A DNA stretch of 64,000 nt from VXNE01 sp963668365 (lineage in GTDB: Bacteria > Pseudomonadota > Gammaproteobacteria > Pseudomonadales > Azotimanducaceae), in assembly GCA_963668365.1 (NCBI GenBank), contig OY764266.1, forward strand, positions 3,844,001-3,908,000, read 5' to 3'. The position numbers were made by a program, and so were the translations under genes. Below the pieces are notes generated by a model that saw nothing but the letters and a program-made list of their open reading frames with translations, was not told the origin of the DNA and searched no databases. The stretch's first letter is position 1; every line of letters starts with the position of its first letter. Below, one piece after another: positions 54,429-61,293 of the stretch.

Positions 54429-54848
54429 CTAAGGCAACACCACCACCGCGTGACCCGGACAGGTCCGGACGCCGTCCTGGTTGACCACGTTGATGTCGAG
54501 CCGGACGCGCTGCTCGCCGTCCTCGATCACCTTCTCCGTGACCTCGCCCACAACGGTCAGCACGTCGTCCTTGCTGTTGAGCACGCGGTGCTGGCAGCCG
54601 GCCTCCCGCACGATCCCCTCGTCGCCGATCCAGTCGCGCAGCGCGTTGACGATATAGGCGTAGCGAAGGTTGCCCATGCCGAAGGCGCCCTTCGGGTTGC
54701 CGGCCGCGCGCCCCGCGTCGTCGTCCATGTGGAAGGGCACGAACTCGTGGTTGACGGCGGCGTAGCGGTTCCACTCCGGAAAGCTCGTCTTGCGGGACCA
54801 CTCGGGCAGACGGTCGCCCACCTGGATGTCATCGAAACGCACACTCAT
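54429..54848 (-). CDS. MaoC-type hot-dog dehydratase
   Basis: 139 residues. N-terminal I-Q-V-G-D-R-L-P, then an H-x-x-x-F-H-M-D-D-D-like region near 42 and G-M-G-N-L-R-Y near 56. The C-terminal V-N-Q-D-G-V-R-T-C-P-G-H-A-V-V is the usual end of this family. Pairs with the FAS1-like domain gene 19 bases upstream; such two-gene sets form a heteromeric (R)-hydroxyacyl-CoA dehydratase or hydratase. Confidence 0.78.
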   Translation of the reverse strand: MSVRFDDIQVGDRLPEWSRKTSFPEWNRYAAVNHEFVPFHMDDDAGRAAGNPKGAFGMGNLRYAYIVNALRDWIGDEGIVREAGCQHRVLNSKDDVLTVVGEVTEKVIEDGEQRVRLDINVVNQDGVRTCPGHAVVVLP

Positions 54849-54867
54849 GGCTCTTTCCTCAAATTCC

Positions 54868-55362
54868 TCAAAAACGCACGCCGATGGAAAGGCGCGTCCT
54901 CACGTGCTCGTCGTTCTGGTTGCGCCACTCGATCTCCGAGCGCACGAAGAGCGTATGTCCGAGCCGGCCTTCCTGCTCCCACCAGCCGATGAGGCGGCTG
55001 CGCTCCGTGATCTTGTCACCGGGCCGCATGGGCACCCCGTAGGTATCGGTCTGACCGCCGTTCATGCCAGTGACTGCGGAGCCATCGGCACGCTGCCCCC
55101 GCATGCTACGCCTGGCGGATGGACCCCGGTCAAATGACCACGCGAAGGGATTGAAATCCGGCGGCGCAACGATGCCGCCCCAGCGGGTTGTCGCGGCGTA
55201 TTCCGGGTCCCAATAGATGCGCGGGGGCTTTTCGGGATAGAACGTGGCTATCGCCCAGCGGCGAACGTCTGTTTCCGTGATCGGCGGCGACGTGCGCTTT
55301 TCGCTCCACTTGCCCTGGGAGGCGCGCATGAACTCGGTAACGTAGGTCAGATCGCCGCTCAT
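54868..55362 (-). CDS. FAS1-like dehydratase-domain protein (MaoC N-terminal type)
   Basis: 164 residues. T-E-T-D-V-R-R-W-A-I-A near 30, then Y-W-D-P-E-Y-A near 50, G-G-I-V-A-P-P-D-F near 62 and P-G-D-K-I-T-E-R-S near 113, the pattern of the N-terminal hot-dog half of split MaoC enzymes. The downstream partner supplies the catalytic hot-dog half. The ~320 bases on its upstream side contain no gene or clear promoter that I can identify. Confidence 0.75.
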   Translation of the reverse strand: MSGDLTYVTEFMRASQGKWSEKRTSPPITETDVRRWAIATFYPEKPPRIYWDPEYAATTRWGGIVAPPDFNPFAWSFDRGPSARRSMRGQRADGSAVTGMNGGQTDTYGVPMRPGDKITERSRLIGWWEQEGRLGHTLFVRSEIEWRNQNDEHVRTRLSIGVRF

Positions 55363-55683
55363 GGCAGAACCGCACAGAGGGGCTGGCGTGCAATGACTCG
55401 AGAGTTCCGCAATCTGTCCTTCATTTCGGGGCCAGAAGTCTACTGCATTCGCCGAGGCGAAGAACCGGTCCTGTCACGCACCTTGAGATCACACACCTAA
55501 AGATCCGCATTTGCCTACGGCAACTTCGGAGATATACCAATTGAAGCAAGCTTTCCGGCGTCCAGAATGGCGCCATGTTCTCGCGCAATGAATCAACCGC
55601 GTCAACCCGAACGGCCCAAATTGAGTTCGCCAGCGTGGCTATGCTACGTTCGCGGCCAGCGTTACCCACTCGAGGCGCAGCCC

Positions 55684-56325
55684 ATGCACGAAGCTGTTCC
55701 CGACCCCTCCGGCGTTGAATACCCCACGTCGGACGGCAAGCCCTTGGCGGAGACCGACCTGCACTTCGACCGCGTGACCTATGCGGCCCACGCCCTGAAG
55801 ATCCGCTATGCCGACACGCCGGACGTCTACGTCGGCGCGAACATGCTCGTGTACGACGAACCAGGCAATCCGCGCCGACACTTGGCGCCCGACGTGTTCG
55901 TAGTGTTCGGCGTCCCCAACCGCCGGCGCGACCTGTTGAAGATCTGGGAGGAAAAGCCGCCGTCCTTCGTGCTGGAGGTCACGTCCAAGACCACCCGCCA
56001 CGAGGACATGCGCACCAAGCGACAGCGCTATGCAGCCTGGGGTGTGGAAGAGTATTTCCTCTACGACCCGCGCTCGGAATACCTGGCACCGCCGCTCCAG
56101 GGCTTGGCCTTGCGCGACGGCGGGTACCAGTCGATGCCGCTCATGAGATTCCCCAATGGTCGACACGGCTACGCCAGCCAGGTGCTCGGCATCCAGCTGT
56201 GCCTCAGGGGATCGGAATTGCGGCTATTCGACCCTGCGAAAGGATGCGATCTACGGACGCACGAGGAGGCGGAACGCGAAGTTGCCGAGTTGAGAGCGCG
56301 AATCCGCGACCTGACGGACAAGTGA
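55684..56325 (+). CDS. Uma2-family (DUF820) putative endonuclease
   Basis: 213 residues. PD-(D/E)xK-like landmarks L-A-P-D-V-F-V-V near 67, P-S-F-V-L-E-V-T-S-K near 96 and K-R-Q-R-Y-A-A-W-G-V-E-E-Y near 112. C-terminal coiled tail E-E-A-E-R-E-V-A-E-L-R-A-R-I. The ATG at 55684 has a weak GAGG; the frame is open further upstream without conserved sequence. These proteins are common in multiple copies in some genomes; role unknown. Confidence 0.82.
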   Translation: MHEAVPDPSGVEYPTSDGKPLAETDLHFDRVTYAAHALKIRYADTPDVYVGANMLVYDEPGNPRRHLAPDVFVVFGVPNRRRDLLKIWEEKPPSFVLEVTSKTTRHEDMRTKRQRYAAWGVEEYFLYDPRSEYLAPPLQGLALRDGGYQSMPLMRFPNGRHGYASQVLGIQLCLRGSELRLFDPAKGCDLRTHEEAEREVAELRARIRDLTDK

Positions 56326-56379
56326 AGCAACGCGCGCCCTGACTGCCGCGTTGTCCGACCCTCCCGACGGCCGAACCGT

Positions 56380-57435
56380 CTACCTGAACCCCGCGTTGAT
56401 CTCGTCCAGGGCGGCCTCGCCCGGGCAAAGCTCCACCTCGCCCAGCACGCTGAGCGGCGTGTCCACGGTGTCGAGAATCTCGTGGCAGTCGGTGCCGTCG
56501 CTGTCGACATACAGCAGCCCCGTCACGATCTCGCCGTCGCGGCTCGCCTCCTGAATGTGGGCCAGCGCCCGCGTGCGGTCGTGCGGATCGTAGTCCTCTT
56601 CGAGTTTGCGCAGGTGCAGCTCGGAACCATCCGGCAGCCGCACGATCTCGTGCTCGCCCGGAGCATAGTCCGCGGTGATCTGTTCGTGCGGCGCGACGAA
56701 GTCGGCGGCGACGAAGCTCGCGGAACGACCACGCGTGTAGTCATAGCTCTTGGTGGAGCCGTTGTGGTTGTTGAACGCCACGCACGGCGAAATCACGTCG
56801 ATGAACGCGAAACCCCTGTGCAGCAGGCCCGCCTTGATCAGCGGCACGAGCTGGCTCCTGTCTCCGGAGAAACTGCGCGCCACGAAGCCGGCGCCGATTT
56901 GCAGCGCCATCGACACGAGATCTATCGGCTCGTACAGGTTCGGCGCCCCGCGCTTGCTGGTCGACCCCTTGTCGTTGGTGGCGGAAAACTGGCCCTTGGT
57001 GAGGCCATAGGTGCCGTTGTTGTCGACGATATAGAGCATGTTGACGCGGCGGCGAACGATGTGCGCGAACTGTCCTATCCCGATGGAGGCCGAGTCGCCG
57101 TCTCCGGAAATTCCGATGCAGTAGAGCTCGCGGTTGGCCAGGTTGGCGCCCGTCGCGACCGATGGCATGCGGCCATGGACGGCGTTGAAGCCGTGGGAGT
57201 TGCCCAGGAAGTAGTTCGGGGTCTTCGACGAACAGCCGATGCCGGAGAGTTTCGCGAACCTGTGCGGCGGAATCGACAGCTCCGCGCACGCCTGGATGAC
57301 GGCGGCGCTTACCGCGTCGTGGCCGCAGCCCGCGCACAGCGTGGACACCAGGCCCTCATAGTCTCGACGATTGAGACCGATCTCGTTCAGCGGCAGCTTG
57401 GGATGGTGAACTACCGGTTTCGCTACGAATGTCAT
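56380..57435 (-). CDS. korB: 2-oxoacid:ferredoxin oxidoreductase, beta subunit
   Basis: 351 residues. L-C-A-G-C-G-H near 34, S-G-I-G-C-S-S near 64 and the TPP site G-I-S-G-D-G-D-S-A-S-I-G near 108 with D-N-N near 138. Catalyses CoA-dependent oxidative decarboxylation of a 2-oxoacid (2-oxoglutarate most likely) with ferredoxin as acceptor, or the reverse. Overlaps korA by four bases (ATGA). Confidence 0.88.
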   Translation of the reverse strand: MTFVAKPVVHHPKLPLNEIGLNRRDYEGLVSTLCAGCGHDAVSAAVIQACAELSIPPHRFAKLSGIGCSSKTPNYFLGNSHGFNAVHGRMPSVATGANLANRELYCIGISGDGDSASIGIGQFAHIVRRRVNMLYIVDNNGTYGLTKGQFSATNDKGSTSKRGAPNLYEPIDLVSMALQIGAGFVARSFSGDRSQLVPLIKAGLLHRGFAFIDVISPCVAFNNHNGSTKSYDYTRGRSASFVAADFVAPHEQITADYAPGEHEIVRLPDGSELHLRKLEEDYDPHDRTRALAHIQEASRDGEIVTGLLYVDSDGTDCHEILDTVDTPLSVLGEVELCPGEAALDEINAGFR

Positions 57436-59291
57436 TGCCTCGAGGTCCTTCTTCCATCCGCCCCCGCCGCGCCGGACACCTCGGTCAGCCGCGCCAAGTT
57501 GTGCTCGTCGTAGTGCTTGAGTACGCGTTCGCGGATCGTGTCGGCGGTGATCGACAGGCCGCCGTAGGAGAGCACCGAAACGATCTTGGTAGGCTCGACG
57601 CCCGCTTCGTTCACGAGCAGCGTCTTCATCTGCCCATCGCGGTTCTGCTCGACCACGAACACGAAGTCGTGCGCGTCGATGAACCGGGCCACCTCGTCCG
57701 AAAACGGAAATCCGCGAATGCGCATGGTGTCGAGCCGCACGCCGTCGTCGACCAGATTGTCGAGCGCTTCCGCCATCGGCACCGCGGTCGTGCCGTAGTA
57801 GGCGATTCCGACACGGTGCCGGCGACCGCTGATTTCCGGCGCCGGCATCAGCGTCGCCGCGGTGCGCCACTTGACGAGCAGCCGGTCCATGTTTTCCGTG
57901 TACGCGTCCGCCGACTCGGTATAGCGCGCGAACGCGTCCCGGGACGTTCCCCGGGTAAAGAACGACCCCTTGGTCGGATGCGTGCCGGGCAGCGTCCGGT
58001 AACCGATGCCATCTCCATCGACATCGAGGTAACGACCAAACTCTTCGATTTCGTCTAGATCTTCCCTGCTCAAGACCTTGCCCCGGTCGTACCTGCGACG
58101 GTCGTCCCAGGTCAGCGGATCCGACAGATTCTCGTTCATTCCGAGCTCAAGATCGGAGAGCACAATGATCGGCGTCTGCAGCCGGTCGGAAAGGTCGAAC
58201 GCCGTCGCAGCGAATTCGAAGCTCTCCCCCGGCGTCGACGGAAACAGGAGTGGATGCCTGGTGTCGCCGTGGGAAGCATACGCAGCAGCGAGCAAGTCGC
58301 CCTGCTGCGTGCGCGTCGGCAAGCCGGTGGAAGGCCCGACCCGCTGAATGTCGAACAGCACCGCCGGTATCTCGGCAAAGTAGGCGAGCCCCAGGAACTC
58401 GGACATCAGCGACAGGCCGGGGCCGCTGGTCGCGGTGAACGCGCGCGCGCCGTTCCAGGCGGCGCCGATGACGATGCCGATGGCCGCCAGCTCGTCTTCC
58501 GCCTGAATCACCGCGAACTTCCGCTGGCCGGTCTCCTTGTCGACGCGCAGCCGCGCCGCGTGATTCTCGAACGCTTCCGCCATCGATGTCGACGGCGTGA
58601 TCGGATACCAGGCGCAGATCGTGGCACCCGCATAGATCGCCCCCAGCGCCCCGGCTTCGTTGCCGTCGATCATGATCCGGTCGCCGACGAGATCGGTGCG
58701 ACGAGCCTGAATGGGCAATGGGCACTCCAGATACTCGCGGGCGTAGTCGCGGCCCATCTCGAGGGCGCGAATATTCGGGGCGATGAGTTCGTCCTTGCCC
58801 CGGTACTGCGTCGAGACCATCCCCGTGATGACGTCGAAATCGATGTTCAGCAGCGCCGAAAGGGCGCCCACGTAGACGATGTTCTTGAACAGCTTGCGCT
58901 GCCTCGGATCCGTGTAGACGGATACGATCAGCTTGGAAATCGGCACGCCTATGTGGTTCACGTCGCGCCGGAAAAGGCGCCGGTCGAGGCCGGCCGAGTT
59001 GTCGTAGAGCAGGTACCCCCCGGGGACGATGGCGGCAACGTCCTCCTCGTAGGTCTCGGCGTTCATGGCGACCATCAGATCGACGCCTTCGCGACGGCCG
59101 TGATAGCCCGCGCCGGAAGCTCGCACTTCGAACCACGTCGGAAGGCCCTCGATATTGGAGGGAAAAATGTTGTGCGTGGAGATCGGCACGCCCATGCGAA
59201 AGAGCGCTTTCGCGAACATGCCGTTGGCGCTGGCCGAACCGGAGCCGTTGACGTTGGCGAAACGGATGACGAAGTCGTTGTAGGTAGTCAT
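57432..59291 (-). CDS. korA: 2-oxoacid:ferredoxin oxidoreductase, fused gamma-alpha subunit
   Basis: 619 residues. The N-terminal gamma domain (~1-190: N-V-N-G-S-G-S-A-S-A-N-G, S-N-I-E-G-L-P-T-W) is fused to the alpha domain beginning near 200 (G-N-E-A-G-A-L-G; Y-P-I-T-P-S-T-S near 228; E-D-E-L-A-A-I near 266; T-S-G-P-G-L-S-L-M near 289). Overlaps the upstream flavoprotein gene and korB by four bases each, so the three form one operon. Confidence 0.9.
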   Translation of the reverse strand: MTTYNDFVIRFANVNGSGSASANGMFAKALFRMGVPISTHNIFPSNIEGLPTWFEVRASGAGYHGRREGVDLMVAMNAETYEEDVAAIVPGGYLLYDNSAGLDRRLFRRDVNHIGVPISKLIVSVYTDPRQRKLFKNIVYVGALSALLNIDFDVITGMVSTQYRGKDELIAPNIRALEMGRDYAREYLECPLPIQARRTDLVGDRIMIDGNEAGALGAIYAGATICAWYPITPSTSMAEAFENHAARLRVDKETGQRKFAVIQAEDELAAIGIVIGAAWNGARAFTATSGPGLSLMSEFLGLAYFAEIPAVLFDIQRVGPSTGLPTRTQQGDLLAAAYASHGDTRHPLLFPSTPGESFEFAATAFDLSDRLQTPIIVLSDLELGMNENLSDPLTWDDRRRYDRGKVLSREDLDEIEEFGRYLDVDGDGIGYRTLPGTHPTKGSFFTRGTSRDAFARYTESADAYTENMDRLLVKWRTAATLMPAPEISGRRHRVGIAYYGTTAVPMAEALDNLVDDGVRLDTMRIRGFPFSDEVARFIDAHDFVFVVEQNRDGQMKTLLVNEAGVEPTKIVSVLSYGGLSITADTIRERVLKHYDEHNLARLTEVSGAAGADGRRTSRQ

Positions 59292-61075
59292 TCGGGGTAT
59301 GTGCCGAGCTGGGGTACGTGGATCACCGACTTCTGCATGTCCCACGCGGCGGTGGGGCAGCGCTCCGCGCACAGTCCGCAGTGCAGGCAGACGTCCTCGT
59401 CCTTCACCATCACGCGGCCCGTGCCCAGTTCGCCTGACACGTAGAGGTCCTGCTCGACGTTCTCGGCCGGGGCTGTGAGGCGGCCCCGCAAGTCCTCTTC
59501 CTCGCCGTTTTCAGTGAACGTGATGCAGTCCATCGGACAGATGTCCACGCACGCATCGCATTCGATGCACAGGCTGTCGACGAACACGGTCTGCACGTCG
59601 CAGTTCAGGCAGCGCTGCGCTTCCTTCAGGCCGAGCGCGCGGTCAAAGCCCAGTTCCACCTCGACCTTGATGTTCTGCAGCGCCTTGTCCAGGTTCGCGT
59701 GGGGGACGATGAAACGTTTCGCCGGATCGTGCTCGCTGTCATAGCTCCACTCGTGGACGCCCATTTTCTGGCTGATGAGATTGACCCCCTGGGGCGGACG
59801 ATCCCGCCGCAGATCCTTGCCCTGGCACAACAGGTGGATCGAAATGGCGGCCTGGTGGGCATGGGCCGAAGCCCAGATGATGTTCTCCGGTCCGAACGCC
59901 GAGTCACCGCCGAAGAACACCTTCGGGTTCGTGGTCTGGAAAGTGACCTCGTCCAGCACCGGACAGTCCCATTTGTCGAACTCGATGCCGATGTCCCTTT
60001 CGATCCACGGACAGTGATTCTCCTGTCCGATGGCCATCAGAACATGGTCGCATTCCATGTAGACGTCCGGTTCGCCGGTCGGCACGTAGTTCAGCCGCCC
60101 GCTGTCCTCGTCGGCCACCGGTTTGACGCACTCGAACACGATGCCCTTCAGCTTGCCGTTTTCGTGCACGAACTCCTTCGGCGGCCGGTTGTTGACGATG
60201 GGAATGTTCTCGTCCATGGCCTCTTCCTTCTCCCAGTCGGAGGCCTTCATGACATCGAACGCCGAGCGAACGACCACCGTGACCGACTCGGCCCCGATCC
60301 GCTTGGAAGTCCGGCAGCAGTCCATGGCCGTGTTGCCGCCGCCCATGACGATCACCTTGCCGGAGATCGAATCGATGTGGCCGAACGCCACGCTCGACAG
60401 CCAATCGATGCCGATGGATATGTGCGCGTTCGACTCGAGGCGCCCGGGCAGGTCGAGATCGCGACCGCGCGGCGCGCCGGTGCCGACGAAGTAGGCGTCG
60501 TATCCCATGTCGAGCATTTCCTTCATGCTCGTGATCTCGTAGTTGAAACGGGTGTTGACGCCCATGTCCAGGATCAGGTCGACCTCTTCCTCCAGCACCT
60601 CCGCGGGCAGGCGGAATGCGGGAATCTGGCTGCGCATCATGCCGCCCCCGGCGGGGTCCCGGTCGAACATGTCGATCTCGTACCCCAGCGGCAGCAGATC
60701 GCGCGCCACGGCGAGGGAGGCGGGACCGGCGCCCAGCAGCGCGATGCGCTTGCCGTTTTTCTTCTTTGGCACCGGCGGCAGGTAGGGGCCAATGTCGCCC
60801 TTGTTGTCTGCGGCGACGCGCTTCAGCCGGCAGATCGCGACCGGTTTCTCTTCGGTTCGCACCCGACGGCACACCGGCTCGCAAGGACGGTCGCAGGTGC
60901 GTCCCAGGATGCCCGGGAACACGTTGGACTCCCAGTTGACCATGAACGCCTCGGTGTAGCGCTCCTGGGCTATCAGCCGGATGTATTCCGGCACCGGGGT
61001 ATGCGACGGGCATCCCCATTGGCAGTCGACCACTTTGTGGAAGTAGTCCGGATTACCGATATCGGTGACTTTCAT
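59288..61075 (-). CDS. GltD/NfnB-like FAD oxidoreductase fused to a 2x[4Fe-4S] ferredoxin
   Basis: 595 residues. N-terminal Cys-rich module (W-G-C-P-S-H near 20; G-R-T-C-D-R-P-C-E-P-V-C near 58), FAD motif L-L-G-A-G-P-A-S near 113, NAD(P) motif V-M-G-G-G-N-T-A near 243, and a C-terminal ferredoxin with C-I-E-C-D-A-C-V-D-I-C-P and C-L-H-C-G-L-C-A-E-R-C-P. First gene of the korAB operon. Likely links ferredoxin from KorAB to NAD(P)H. It begins 218 bases from divergent mfd. Confidence 0.87.
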   Translation of the reverse strand: MKVTDIGNPDYFHKVVDCQWGCPSHTPVPEYIRLIAQERYTEAFMVNWESNVFPGILGRTCDRPCEPVCRRVRTEEKPVAICRLKRVAADNKGDIGPYLPPVPKKKNGKRIALLGAGPASLAVARDLLPLGYEIDMFDRDPAGGGMMRSQIPAFRLPAEVLEEEVDLILDMGVNTRFNYEITSMKEMLDMGYDAYFVGTGAPRGRDLDLPGRLESNAHISIGIDWLSSVAFGHIDSISGKVIVMGGGNTAMDCCRTSKRIGAESVTVVVRSAFDVMKASDWEKEEAMDENIPIVNNRPPKEFVHENGKLKGIVFECVKPVADEDSGRLNYVPTGEPDVYMECDHVLMAIGQENHCPWIERDIGIEFDKWDCPVLDEVTFQTTNPKVFFGGDSAFGPENIIWASAHAHQAAISIHLLCQGKDLRRDRPPQGVNLISQKMGVHEWSYDSEHDPAKRFIVPHANLDKALQNIKVEVELGFDRALGLKEAQRCLNCDVQTVFVDSLCIECDACVDICPMDCITFTENGEEEDLRGRLTAPAENVEQDLYVSGELGTGRVMVKDEDVCLHCGLCAERCPTAAWDMQKSVIHVPQLGTYPE

Positions 61076-61293
61076 TTCGAAGTTGGACCCAGCGAGCCGT
61101 AAGCGCCCGATATGTTCCGGAAATTCCCAAGCGGGAAGGTGGGGTATTCTAACTTTTCGCAGGGATCGCTTCCAGACGATCTGCCGCCGGCGGCCGCCGC
61201 AAAGACCCCGGCAACGCCGAAGCCCCCAACTCCCGGTTTGGGATACGGCCAGTAGCGGCTAGAATAGATTGTCTGACCTCTCCCTAGTCTCCC

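Noticed and set aside
59699..61102. 467-codon plus-strand frame opposite the GltD-like gene
   Set aside because: The minus-strand protein has FAD, NAD(P) and Fe-S motifs; the plus frame has none.
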